A stretch of DNA of 64,000 nucleotides, taken from the NCBI GenBank assembly GCA_046233115.1, contig JBJXHM010000010.1:62001-126000 (forward strand), read 5' to 3'. This document shows, piece after piece, positions 52,471-61,000 of the stretch. This DNA comes from JACOMY01 sp046233115 (GTDB taxonomy: Bacteria > Pseudomonadota > Alphaproteobacteria > Kiloniellales > JACOMY01). Numbering within the stretch: position 1 is the first letter of the stretch; each line of letters starts with the position of its first letter. The translations under genes were made by a program, and so were the position numbers. A model generated the notes under the pieces. The model did not search any database. It was given only the letters and a program-made list of their open reading frames with translations, and was not told where the DNA came from.

Positions 52471-54045
52471 CTACGAGCCACCCGGACCGTCGTCCTCCAG
52501 CCTGTCGAAGAGCGGACCCAGGTGCCGAGCATAGTGCTGCCAGCGACCGACCGAGGTGGCGAAGATCCTCTGTCTCACCTGTAGCTGGCTCGCGGTCAGC
52601 ACCGGGGCCGCGCTCTCGTGGAAACTCAGGCAGCTCTCGTCCCAGTCGAGCCCCAGCACGGCGATCAGACGCCTGATCTCACCCGCACCGTCGGCGACGA
52701 TTTTCTCGTAGTCGACCGCGATCAGGCGGCCGGGCAGGACGGCGTTCCAATGCGCCATCAGGCGTTGGTAGTCTTCGACGTAGTCACCCAGACTCTCCAG
52801 ATCCCGTACGGACACATCGGAACCGGAAAAGTTCTGGAAATAGTACGACAGACTCGTATCCCGCACATCCCGTCGGCAGTGCACGATCCTGGCGGCGGGA
52901 AACAGCAGGTGAATGAACCCGACATGCAGGAAGTTCGTCGGGAGTTTATCGGTTACGTGGGCCGCAGAGGCGCCCGGACTCTCGAGCGATGAGAGATAGC
53001 TGGCTGCCATCGACTGAACCGCGGCGGCCGAACAGGAAGAGATGCCGGCGGGATAGCCGGGAACACGTTCGGCCAACCGAGGGATCTGAAGACTCTCCCC
53101 GCCGGGCACGACATCGTGGTGCGCCCCGATGATCTGCTCGACAAGGGTGGTGCCGGATCGGGGCAGCCCCACCACGAAAATCGGTCGGTCGCTGTCCGAA
53201 CCACCGCCCGAGTGCCTGTCGAAGAACGCGGCCGAGAAGGTCGCCATCGTCTGCTCGATCCGCTTTCGGTGGCCTGCCCGATCGAAGGCTTGACCGCTGC
53301 GCTCCAGCCGCGCCGAGGTGAGCCGGTTGAAGGCCTGGAAGTGCCGAAAGGCGGAGTCGTAGTCGCCGGCCTGATCGGCGATGAACCCCAGGGCGTTGTG
53401 ACAGAGCGCAAGATCACTCTCCGACAGGGCGCCCGAGCGCACCAAGGCCTCGAAATGGTCGATCCGTTGGCGCTCGATCTTCGGAAGGTCAAGCTTCGCG
53501 CTTCTGGCAAGATGGTAGAAGGCACTGGCGTTGTTCGGGTCGATCTCCAGCACCCGCCGGCAGACCGCTTCAGAAGCGGAGATCTCGCCGAGGGCCAGAT
53601 AGGCGTTCGCGAGCGCGATCTGTGCAGTGACCTCCCTGGCGTCGAGCCGGAGGGCGGCGCGGTAGCTGGCGATCGCCTCTTCCAGCTTGCGCGCGCGCAT
53701 CTGGATGTTCCCGAGGTTGACCTGGAGCTGTGCCATCCGCGGCCGCAGGCGAACTGCGGCACGCTGAGCGTCGATCGCTTCGTCGAAGTGAGACAGGCCG
53801 CTCAGCGCGAGCGCCAGGCCATTGAAGGTGCCGGCATCGCATGCACCGTCCTCGACGGCCTTCCGCAGTTCGCCGGCCGCCTTGGCGACAGCGCCCCCTT
53901 GCAGATGCAGCATCCCGAGCAGGGAGCGCGCCGGGGCATGTCGCGGGTCCCGCTTCAGTATCTTGGCGCAGGCGCGTTTGGCTGCCTCGACCTTGCCGGT
54001 CTTGTACAGAAAGAGAGCCTGATCCATCGGGCTTCGTTGATCCAT
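52471..54045 (-). CDS. TPR-sulfotransferase fusion protein 2
   Basis: A 524-residue protein with an N-terminal array of about six TPRs (residues 10-245, for example ARSLLGMLHLQGGAVAKAAG, AIASYRAALRLDAREVTAQI) and a C-terminal sulfotransferase (residues 285-510) with P-loop IFVVGLPRSGTTLVEQIIGA and IVHCRRDVRDTSLSYYFQNF. This domain order is the TPR-Sulfotransfer_3 type common in marine and soil alphaproteobacteria, similar in logic to tyrosylprotein sulfotransferases. It shares little with fusion protein 1, so they are not recent duplicates. Confidence 0.88.
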   Translation of the reverse strand: MDQRSPMDQALFLYKTGKVEAAKRACAKILKRDPRHAPARSLLGMLHLQGGAVAKAAGELRKAVEDGACDAGTFNGLALALSGLSHFDEAIDAQRAAVRLRPRMAQLQVNLGNIQMRARKLEEAIASYRAALRLDAREVTAQIALANAYLALGEISASEAVCRRVLEIDPNNASAFYHLARSAKLDLPKIERQRIDHFEALVRSGALSESDLALCHNALGFIADQAGDYDSAFRHFQAFNRLTSARLERSGQAFDRAGHRKRIEQTMATFSAAFFDRHSGGGSDSDRPIFVVGLPRSGTTLVEQIIGAHHDVVPGGESLQIPRLAERVPGYPAGISSCSAAAVQSMAASYLSSLESPGASAAHVTDKLPTNFLHVGFIHLLFPAARIVHCRRDVRDTSLSYYFQNFSGSDVSVRDLESLGDYVEDYQRLMAHWNAVLPGRLIAVDYEKIVADGAGEIRRLIAVLGLDWDESCLSFHESAAPVLTASQLQVRQRIFATSVGRWQHYARHLGPLFDRLEDDGPGGS

Positions 54046-54659
54046 GAGGGCAATCCGCGGCGGTTCACTAGAACAGGGTGGCGTCCAATCGAAACGATTT
54101 GCCGTCTGAATCTCGCTCTACAGGTTTGAAAAACAGAGCGGATCCATGGCGTCCCGCTGGTGTGCAGGGGCCAAGACCATGACGCAAGAACCGTCTCGGC
54201 CCAGCTCGACGTGGGTCTCTCACCCGCAAGAGGCCGGCCAGGGCGCCTTCTCCATGGGGTAGGCGGGCGGCCTCGGATGATCTCCGTCTTGCCCGGTTAG
54301 ACTGCCGATTCCTCGTCGGATTTTCCAAGTGGGGCGAGATCTTGCGAGAGATGCGGCGACATTTTGTCCATAGGATTTTCGACTGCGTCGCAGGGACTTG
54401 ACGGATCTAAACGAACGTTTCTAAGAATCGTTATTGGCACGATTTTACCCCGCCATACGCCAGGTTTCGTGACCGCTGCCGTTCCCACGCCAAAAGCTGC
54501 GGATCACGCCCAGAGCACACTTTTAAAAAACGACGCCGCTTCCAGGTGGTGCGGCGTGAAGAGCAGAACAGTAACGTTATACTGTTGCAATTCTGCCTAC
54601 CCAGCAGCGCGCGAGGAACGCAGAGACCCGAGCAACGCAGGCCGTCAAAGGATCACCGA
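54046..54659. other. Intergenic leader of porin 1
   Basis: A 614-bp gap. The half nearer the porin (about 54340-54600) is AT-richer than its surroundings and should hold the porin promoter; TTGACG (54398-54403) is a possible -35 with a poor -10. A short minus-strand frame at 54068-54328 encodes an Arg-rich sequence without ribosome-binding site and is not called. Confidence 0.5.
54567..54586 (+). promoter_or_regulatory. Dyad operator-like site overlapping a TATACT box
   Basis: AACAGTA and TACTGTT are perfect 7-base inverted arms with a 6-base spacer. TATACT (54578-54583) inside it resembles a -10 box, with a weak GTGAAG -35 sixteen bases before. It lies 74 bases upstream of the porin 1 ATG, so it could be a repressor site or a hairpin in the leader RNA. 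Confidence 0.4.
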
Positions 54660-55832
54660 ATGAAGCACTCTCTCTATGCCACCACGGCACTCTGTGCAGC
54701 AGCCACCCTGGGCGCGGGTGTTGCCGAAGCCGATGGGATCAAGCTGGGCATCTCCGGCTACACCAACACCCTGTTCAGCGCCGGTGGCATCAACGCCACT
54801 GCCGGACGCGATTTCGGCGGCACCGACAAGCCGGACTACAACCCGACCGGCCTCTGGGCCGACGGCGAGATCTGGTTCGACGGCGCCTACCGGCATGACA
54901 ATGGCATAGAGTTCGGCGCCAGGGTGGAGCTAGAGATCTTCTCCTCCTCCACCACATCGGACACGATCAGCCAGCACTTCATCTTCGTGGAAGGCGATTT
55001 CGGTCGGGTTGAGGCAGGTTCGCGCTATTCCGCCGCCTACCAGATGCACTACGCGGCTCCGGTCGTGGGTCTGCCGATCAACTCCGGCTGGGTCACCGTT
55101 TTCATCCCAGCCAACCCGGACAGCACCGTCGCCTTCTTGACTCCCGCCGTCTCGACCTACCTCGACTACGGCAACAAGGAGAACCAGATCACCTACTACA
55201 CGCCTCGTATCGAGGGCTTCCAGCTCGGCCTCTCCTACGCGCCTTCGATCAGCTTCTCGGGCGATGGCCAGAACTTCCCGGTGGAGGCTGACCGCAACAC
55301 CCAGTACTCCAACGGCTTCTCGGTCGGCGCCAACTATGTCGAGGAATTTGGCGACTGGGGCGTGGCAGTGGCGACCGGCTATCGCCGCTCCGACGCGCCG
55401 GACAACGTGACCAGCCTTGGCGGCAACGACTATCAGAGCTTCTCGGTCGGCGCCAACCTGTCCTATGCCGGCGTCACCATCGGTGGTTCCTACGCCAATT
55501 CCTTCGACGGCCAGGTCACGGTGAGCAGCAGTGCGATCGTCAACAGCACCGAAGGCCAGTCCTGGGACGTCGGCATCGCCTACGGTGCGGGCCCCTGGAC
55601 CATCGGCGCCTCCTACTTCCAGGCTGAGGTCGAGGGCGCTCCGGCCGGAACGCCCGGCTTCATCGGCTCTGGCAATGACGACAAGCTCTACGCCGCCACT
55701 GCCGGCATCGACTATGCGCTTGGCCCGGGAATCAACGCCATCGGCGGCGTCATGTACGGCCGCTGGAGCGCGGAGAGTGGTGCGGTGAACACAGGCGTCA
55801 TCGCCGCCGCCGGTCTCACCCTCAGCTTCTAA
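54660..55832 (+). CDS. Outer-membrane porin, copy 1
   Basis: A 390-residue general porin (Gram-negative porin, OmpC-like family 4 type in alphaproteobacteria). Signal peptide KHSLYATTALCAAATLGAGV; strands such as FGARVELEIFSSSTTSDTIS, VGANLSYAGVTIGGSYANSF; a constriction-loop region after LGLPINSGWVTVF-like sequence (VGLPINSGWVTVFIPANPDS); it ends in Phe (GLTLSF), required for BAM insertion. Over most of its length it matches copy 2. The chosen ATG starts the signal peptide. Confidence 0.92.
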   Translation: MKHSLYATTALCAAATLGAGVAEADGIKLGISGYTNTLFSAGGINATAGRDFGGTDKPDYNPTGLWADGEIWFDGAYRHDNGIEFGARVELEIFSSSTTSDTISQHFIFVEGDFGRVEAGSRYSAAYQMHYAAPVVGLPINSGWVTVFIPANPDSTVAFLTPAVSTYLDYGNKENQITYYTPRIEGFQLGLSYAPSISFSGDGQNFPVEADRNTQYSNGFSVGANYVEEFGDWGVAVATGYRRSDAPDNVTSLGGNDYQSFSVGANLSYAGVTIGGSYANSFDGQVTVSSSAIVNSTEGQSWDVGIAYGAGPWTIGASYFQAEVEGAPAGTPGFIGSGNDDKLYAATAGIDYALGPGINAIGGVMYGRWSAESGAVNTGVIAAAGLTLSF

Positions 55833-55870
55833 CGCCGCCAGAAAACCAGGCGGAGAGCCTGGCCGGAACA

Positions 55871-55902
55871 CCGGAGCGTCACGAAGCAGCGTGACGCTCC
55901 GG
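55871..55902 (+). terminator. Strong hairpin after porin 1
   Basis: A perfect 13-bp stem (CCGGAGCGTCACG / CGTGACGCTCCGG) around AAGCAG starts 38 bases after the porin 1 stop. No T-run follows, so it may be a Rho-linked 3' end or a stability hairpin. Confidence 0.6.
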
Positions 55903-56246
55903 CCCCTGGATCCTACACTCCCTCCCCATCGCCCCTCACCCTTGCAGACCGTCACCCTTCCCCGCTGCAGGGGCCGAAATGCCGTCCCGGCGCCGCGACG
56001 CACTGTGGCGTCACTGCAACAGACAGCGATCCTTGTCACAGATGTGGCTTTCCAAGGGCATCGCAGCGTTGACCCAAACGGCGTGAAAGGGCTTAACTCC
56101 CCTAGCTATCCCGCGGAACTCCACGGGGGGCAACGTGAACTGGCCTGGATCCAAAGAGTAGCCCTGAGACGGCTGGTTCGATCGGTGAAGGGCTCTTGAG
56201 CTCAAGAACGGAAACTGGGTCACTTTTGGATAGAGAGGGAGAGGCA
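55903..56246. promoter_or_regulatory. Leader of porin 2 with 14-bp palindrome
   Basis: This 344-bp stretch should contain the porin 2 promoter, but I see no clear hexamers. TCTTGAGCTCAAGA (56194-56207) is a perfect 14-bp palindrome 39 bases before the ATG and could be an operator or a leader hairpin. No gene is seen. Confidence 0.4.
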
Positions 56247-57449
56247 ATGAAAAAGGTCCTCTACGGTACCACGGCCCTCTGCGCGGCGGGCATGCTCGGC
56301 GCGACGGGCGCCAATGCCGAAGGCATCGAGCTGGGCCTCGGCGGCTACATGAACACCCTGTTCAGCGCTGGCGGCATCAACGCTACCGGTGGACGCGATT
56401 TCGGCGGCACTGCCACCAAGCCGGACTACAATCCGACTGGTGTGTGGGCTGACGGCGAAGTCTGGTTCCTCGGCAGCTACAAGCACGACAACGGCATCAC
56501 CTTCGGTGCTCGCGTCGAGCTCGAGGTTTTCTCCTCGGTCACTAGCCGCGACACCATCGACGAGCACTACATCTTCGTCGACGGCGACTTCGGTCGTATC
56601 GTGGCCGGCTCCGAGAACTCGGCAGCGTACATCATGCACTATGCTGCTCCGGTCTCTGGTCTGCCGATCAACTCCGGCTGGGTGACCGTGTTCATTCCGC
56701 CGAACGCTGACAGCGCGGTTGGCTTCCGGACCCCGTCCGTGTCGACCTACCTCGACTACGGCAACGACGAAAACCAGCTGACCTACTACACCCCGCGTAT
56801 GTACGGCTTCCAGCTTGGTCTGTCGTATGCTCCGGCGGTGGTCGGCAACGGCGAAGGCAAGAACTTCCCGGTCGAGGCCAATAACAACGTCGAGTACAAC
56901 AACGGCTTCGCGGCTGGCGCCAACTTCGTCGACGACTTCGACGGCATCGGCGTCGCGGTCTCGGTCGGTTACACCCGTGCGAACGCTCCGGACACGATCA
57001 CTGCCCTGGGCGGTGACGACTACCAGGGCTTCAACGTCGGTGCGAACCTGTCGTACGCCGGTGTCACCATCGGTGGTGCTTACGCCAACGCGTTCGACGG
57101 CCAGGCCAGCATCGTCAGCACCGCGGCTGGTCCGGTCCTGAACACCTCCGAGGGTCAGTCCTGGGATGTGGGCATTGCCTACTCCGCCGGCCCGTGGACG
57201 GTTGGTGCCGAGTACTTCCAGGGCAAGGTCGAAGGCTACAAGCCGAACTCGGCGACTGCCAGTGGCGGTTCCGGCATCGTCGGTGTGGGTAACGACGACA
57301 AGCTCTATGCGGCCACCGGTGGCGTCACCTATGCGCTCGGGCCGGGAATCACCGCCCGTGGCGGCGTGATGTACGGTCGCTGGTCGGCTGAGAGCGGTGC
57401 GGTCAACACCGGCGTCATCGGCGCCGCGGGTCTGTCCTTCCGCTTCTAA
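56247..57449 (+). CDS. Outer-membrane porin, copy 2
   Basis: A 400-residue porin, paralogue of copy 1. Signal peptide KKVLYGTTALCAAGMLGATG; shared blocks NTLFSAGGINATGGRDFGGT, LPINSGWVTVFIP and VMYGRWSAESGAVNTGVI; terminal Phe (GLSFRF). Codon use differs from its neighbours: many GGT, GCT and CGT codons are used where copy 1 uses GGC, GCC and CGC. This is typical of a very highly expressed gene and suggests it is the major porin. GAGAGGGAGAGG precedes the ATG and an excellent terminator follows. Confidence 0.93.
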   Translation: MKKVLYGTTALCAAGMLGATGANAEGIELGLGGYMNTLFSAGGINATGGRDFGGTATKPDYNPTGVWADGEVWFLGSYKHDNGITFGARVELEVFSSVTSRDTIDEHYIFVDGDFGRIVAGSENSAAYIMHYAAPVSGLPINSGWVTVFIPPNADSAVGFRTPSVSTYLDYGNDENQLTYYTPRMYGFQLGLSYAPAVVGNGEGKNFPVEANNNVEYNNGFAAGANFVDDFDGIGVAVSVGYTRANAPDTITALGGDDYQGFNVGANLSYAGVTIGGAYANAFDGQASIVSTAAGPVLNTSEGQSWDVGIAYSAGPWTVGAEYFQGKVEGYKPNSATASGGSGIVGVGNDDKLYAATGGVTYALGPGITARGGVMYGRWSAESGAVNTGVIGAAGLSFRF

Positions 57450-57484
57450 GCAGACAGTTCGGCGCTTCGGCGCCAGCCTGTCGA

Positions 57485-57519
57485 GGGGCGCGGGTCTATC
57501 CCGCGCCCCTTTTCTTTTT
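57485..57519 (+). terminator. Rho-independent terminator of porin 2
   Basis: A perfect 10-bp stem GGGGCGCGGG / CCCGCGCCCC around TCTAT is followed by TTTTCTTTTT. It begins 36 bases after the stop and is the strongest intrinsic terminator in the window. Confidence 0.95.
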
Positions 57520-57656
57520 GCGCTCAGCCTAGGGCACAGCGCGCCCGCCTTCCGCTGCGACCACGATTGGCCTTGCCATGACCGGGCCGCAGGGCTTTGG
57601 CTGTGGTTCGCAGGCCTCGATCGAGGCACCGACAGCAAAAGAAGTGTGAGAAGCGG

Positions 57657-58343
57657 GTGCAGCAGCAAGATCACCGGGTGGCCGAGGGACTGGAGCGGGT
57701 GCGCAAGGCGATCCGCCAGGCCTGCGCCAAAGCGGAGCGCGATTCCGACTCGGTAACCCTGGTCGCGGTCAGCAAGACCCACGATCAGGACGCGATCACC
57801 GAAGCACTGAACGCCGGCCAGCGCGTCTTCGGCGAGAACCGGGTCCAGGAAGCGCAGGCCAAGTTCCCTGCGCTGAAGCAGGCCTGGCCCGACCTCTCGC
57901 TGCACCTGATCGGCCCGCTGCAGACCAACAAGTCCGACGATGCCGTCGCCCTCTTCGACGTGATCGAGAGTCTGGACCGGCCCAAGCTGGCACGCAGCCT
58001 GGCCAAGTCGATGGACAAGCTGAACCGCCGTCTTGCGCTCTTCCTGCAGGTCAACACCGGCGAGGAACCGCAGAAGGCCGGCTGCCTGCCGCAGGATCTG
58101 GAAGCGCTCTATCGCCTGTCGAAAGAGGACCTGGGGCTCGACGTCCAGGGTCTCATGTGCATCCCGCCGGTCGAGGAACCGCCGGCCCCGCATTTCCAGT
58201 TCCTGCGCCAGCGCGCCCGCGACCTGGGCCTGCCGCTCCTCTCCATGGGCATGAGCAGCGACTTCGAGACGGCGATCCTGCTGGGCGCGACCCATGTCCG
58301 CGTCGGCACCGCCATCTTCGGGGGCCGTCCGGCGCCGGCCTGA
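57657..58343 (+). CDS. YggS family PLP homeostasis protein
   Basis: YggS/PROSC proteins bind pyridoxal phosphate and maintain its balance and amino-acid homeostasis. The product has the PLP Lys motif VTLVAVSKTHDQDAI, FGENRVQEAQAKF, LHLIGPLQTNKSDDAV and C-terminal SMGMSSDFETAILLGATHVR. Starts are non-ATG: GTG 57657 gives 228 residues, close to the family length; GTG 57678 is an alternative. It converges with the next gene with a 1-bp gap. Confidence 0.92.
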   Translation: MQQQDHRVAEGLERVRKAIRQACAKAERDSDSVTLVAVSKTHDQDAITEALNAGQRVFGENRVQEAQAKFPALKQAWPDLSLHLIGPLQTNKSDDAVALFDVIESLDRPKLARSLAKSMDKLNRRLALFLQVNTGEEPQKAGCLPQDLEALYRLSKEDLGLDVQGLMCIPPVEEPPAPHFQFLRQRARDLGLPLLSMGMSSDFETAILLGATHVRVGTAIFGGRPAPA

Positions 58344-58344
58344 C

Positions 58345-59007
58345 TTACGCTTGTTCTGACGGGCTCTCGTTGACGCCTCGTCCCTTCCATTTCGGCGGCG
58401 AGACGCTGCGGGTGAAGTCGCTCAGCATCAGATTGAAGGCGATGGAGATCCGTTCGCCCTGGCTGCCGTTCGGCGGGACGCTGTGGTCCAGCCAGGAGGG
58501 AAAGCAGATCAGCCGACCGGCCTTCACCTCGACATTGGTCTGCAAGGCATTGGCGATGTTGCCTTCGGTCAGCTTCGGCGCGATGACCCGGGCCTGCGGG
58601 CGCGGATCGAAGAACTGGATCGTGTCGGCACCGGCCGGTGTCTTCACGTAGTAGACCCCGGACAGCAGGTTGTTGGGGTGCATGTGCATCGAGTGGGGCG
58701 AGCCCGGAGGGCTGACGGTGGCCCAGCAGCCGGTGATTTCGACCGTCTGATGGGCGAGCTTCAGATAGCTCACCACTCCCTGACCGGCCGCCATGATCAG
58801 CCGGACCAGTGGCTGGAACCCGGGCCGCAGGTGCAGGTCCTGGCTGGTTTGCCAGCTAAGGCCCGGAGCAATCGGCCGGCGCGGCGAGATCAGCGCGTCG
58901 ACCGCGGCCTCCAGCTCGGCATTGAGCCGGGCCGCCTCCGCTGCCGGCAGGTCGTGCAGCCAGCAGAAGGTCGGGAAGAGCGTCATGACTTGCGTCGATT
59001 CGAACAT
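58345..59007 (-). CDS. 2OG-Fe(II) oxygenase family protein (TIGR02466-like)
   Basis: A 220-residue double-stranded beta-helix protein. HSMHMHPNNLLSGVYYVKTP supplies the likely iron-binding His and the conserved Asn. CFPSWLDHSVPPN supplies the distal His. GERISIAFNLMLSD gives the 2-oxoglutarate-binding Arg. This family (putative 2OG-Fe(II) oxygenase) is often near sulfotransferase and TPR genes in alphaproteobacteria and phages; its substrate is unknown. GGGAGG lies ahead of the ATG. Confidence 0.8.
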   Translation of the reverse strand: MFESTQVMTLFPTFCWLHDLPAAEAARLNAELEAAVDALISPRRPIAPGLSWQTSQDLHLRPGFQPLVRLIMAAGQGVVSYLKLAHQTVEITGCWATVSPPGSPHSMHMHPNNLLSGVYYVKTPAGADTIQFFDPRPQARVIAPKLTEGNIANALQTNVEVKAGRLICFPSWLDHSVPPNGSQGERISIAFNLMLSDFTRSVSPPKWKGRGVNESPSEQA

Positions 59008-59032
59008 TGGGGTCCTCCCGCTCCGCGTCGGC

Positions 59033-59560
59033 TTACTGCGCCTCTACCGTCAGGCGCCATTCCGGCCCGAGCGACGGCAGCAGCGCCAGCAGGTCATCCC
59101 GCCTGAGCGCGACACAGCCCTCGGTTCCGGTCAGCCCGGGCCTGGCAGGATGCAGAAAGATCGCGCTGCCCGCGCCGGCCCTCGGTCTGCCGTCGTTGTA
59201 GCCCAGAGGGATCACCAGGTCGTAGAGGGCATCGTGACGCCACAGACGTTCCGCACTGACGGCACGCGGCAAGCGGATCGACCGGTTGTAGGCGGCCGCG
59301 AGGGCGTCGTCGCACCAGCCCGAATCGGGGCGCAGCGGCCAGAGCGGCAGACCGCAGCGCGGGACCAATCCCTTGTCCGGCCGGAAGAAGAGCCCCCTCA
59401 AGGAGAAGCTACCCAGTGGCGTTGCGCCGTCGCCCTCACGCTTGGCGGCGGTCACCCCGCCACGCCCGATCGCGCAGGGAAACACCTGGCTCGCCGTCCT
59501 CGCCACCCAGCGCCCCTGTTCTCTGTGCACCAGGATTTCCTGCGGGGCCGCGGCGCGCAC
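59033..59560 (-). CDS. L,D-transpeptidase (YkuD) domain protein
   Basis: A 175-residue YkuD-fold enzyme with the catalytic motif HPARPGLTGTEGCVALRRDD (His, then the Cys in TEGC). YkuD enzymes form 3-3 peptidoglycan crosslinks or link lipoproteins to the wall. No signal peptide is evident from GTG 59560 (MRAAAPQEILVHRE), so it may be cytoplasmic-looking but exported otherwise, or the start may lie elsewhere. It overlaps nothing; ribA is 17 bp upstream. Confidence 0.85.
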   Translation of the reverse strand: MRAAAPQEILVHREQGRWVARTASQVFPCAIGRGGVTAAKREGDGATPLGSFSLRGLFFRPDKGLVPRCGLPLWPLRPDSGWCDDALAAAYNRSIRLPRAVSAERLWRHDALYDLVIPLGYNDGRPRAGAGSAIFLHPARPGLTGTEGCVALRRDDLLALLPSLGPEWRLTVEAQ

Positions 59561-59577
59561 CTCTTTGCCGCTCCGCC

Positions 59578-60693
59578 CTAGAAGAGGTGGCCGAAACGCC
59601 GGGCCTTGGCGCGTAGATAGGGGCGGTTATGCTCGTTGTCCGGGAAGGAATGTGGCACCCGCTCCGTTACCACGATGCCACAGTGCTCCAGCCCGGCCAC
59701 CTTCTCCGGATTGTTGGTCAGCAGCCGAACCTCGCGGACACCCAAAAGCCGCAGCATCTCCGCCGCCGGCAGGTAGATCCGCTCGTCCGCATCGAAGCCG
59801 AGCTGTTCGTTAGCGTCAAGGGTATCGGCCCCTTGGTCCTGCAGCCGATAGGCGCGCAACTTGTTGACCAGCCCGATGCCGCGCCCCTCTTGCGCCAGGT
59901 AGAGCAGAATCCCGGAGCCCGACGCGCCGATGGCCTCCACCGCGCCACGCAACTGCTCGCCGCAGTCGCAGCGCAGGCTGCCCAGCAGATCGCCTGTGAA
60001 GCACTCCGAGTGCAGGCGCACCAGGACCGGCCGACTGGTATCGATCTCGCCGATCACGATGGCCAGGTGCTCCAGCCCGCCGTCGCCCGGACGGAAGGCG
60101 TGAATCCGGGTATTGGGCGCATCGGCCAGCGGCACCCTGGCCGAGGTGACCTCGCTCAACCGCCGGGTCCCGGCGTGGCGGTAGTCGGCAACCTGTCCGA
60201 CCCCGACCGAGAGAATGTCCTCGGCTTCCGCCAGGCGCCGGCGCTCTGGTGCGAGCGGCACGAAGAGAGCGGCCGGCAGCAGACGGGCGAGCTTCGCCAG
60301 GTCGATGGCGGCCGCCTTCAAGCCGGCGCCGCCGGTCGCGATCCGGTTCGGCACGTTCGGCACGGGGCCCGGCGTGGTGGGATCGGCCAGCGCCGCCAGC
60401 GCTTCGCCCTCGATCCCCTCGATATCCAGCGCCACCGCTTCCTCGCCGATCGCAGCCAAACCAAGCGCCCGCGCCCGGCGCGGCGTCACCAGCATGACCG
60501 GGCGGCGCCCCGCCATCCGGGCCAGCACCGCCGTGCCCAGCACCTCACCGGTTTCGACCGCCTGCACCAAAGCAGCCTCGGCACCGTCGTGGAGCAAGAC
60601 GGGCGCACCGCGCCGAAGTTCGGCGAGGGCTCTGGCAACACCCTGCAACAGGGTATCGTCGGCGAGGGCGTTGATCGGCAAACTGTCGCTCAT
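59578..60693 (-). CDS. ribA: GTP cyclohydrolase II with degenerate N-terminal extension
   Basis: RibA opens GTP to the first pyrimidine of riboflavin synthesis. The C-terminal ~200 residues are the catalytic domain: LVRLHSECFTGDLLGSLRCD(CG) with the zinc cysteines, YLAQEGRGIGLVNKLRAYRL and RLLTNNPEKVAGLEHCGI. The N-terminal ~170 residues look like a relic DHBP synthase (RibB) domain lacking its acidic DDEDREGEGD-type loop, so that half is unlikely to be catalytic. No FMN riboswitch precedes it. Confidence 0.93.
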   Translation of the reverse strand: MSDSLPINALADDTLLQGVARALAELRRGAPVLLHDGAEAALVQAVETGEVLGTAVLARMAGRRPVMLVTPRRARALGLAAIGEEAVALDIEGIEGEALAALADPTTPGPVPNVPNRIATGGAGLKAAAIDLAKLARLLPAALFVPLAPERRRLAEAEDILSVGVGQVADYRHAGTRRLSEVTSARVPLADAPNTRIHAFRPGDGGLEHLAIVIGEIDTSRPVLVRLHSECFTGDLLGSLRCDCGEQLRGAVEAIGASGSGILLYLAQEGRGIGLVNKLRAYRLQDQGADTLDANEQLGFDADERIYLPAAEMLRLLGVREVRLLTNNPEKVAGLEHCGIVVTERVPHSFPDNEHNRPYLRAKARRFGHLF

Positions 60694-61000
60694 GGGTTCC
60701 TATCCGGATAGAATCGCCGTCTCCCGCCTTCGGCCAACAGGCCAGGCAGCGACGCGACGTTCGGTCCAAAAACCTATCCTATCCTGTCGAAGATGCTCCG
60801 TTCCCTACCTACATAGCTGGTTTGCATCACGCGGCAAGCACGCGATATCATCGTTCGGCTCGTGCCTGACAATGACGAGTGCCGACCGCAGGTCTTTACC
60901 GCCCGACCGCGGAGATGGCAGGTTTGGGGGTAGGCGTCAAGGTGAGCCCGCAAGCCCGCCCGTCGCCCGATTGCCAGCTTGGAGGATGCCGAACAGGCAC
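60694..61000. other. Divergent intergenic region, ribA / hydrolase
   Basis: A 307-bp gap that should hold divergent promoters. I see no FMN riboswitch, no clear hexamer pair and no gene. GGAGG at 60981-60985 is close to two candidate starts of the hydrolase gene. Confidence 0.5.

Noticed and set aside
54068..54328. Short Arg-rich minus-strand gene
   Set aside because: No ribosome-binding site, low-complexity composition and no recognisable domain.
60694..61000. FMN riboswitch upstream of ribA
   Set aside because: The conserved FMN-aptamer blocks and multi-stem layout are absent on either strand.
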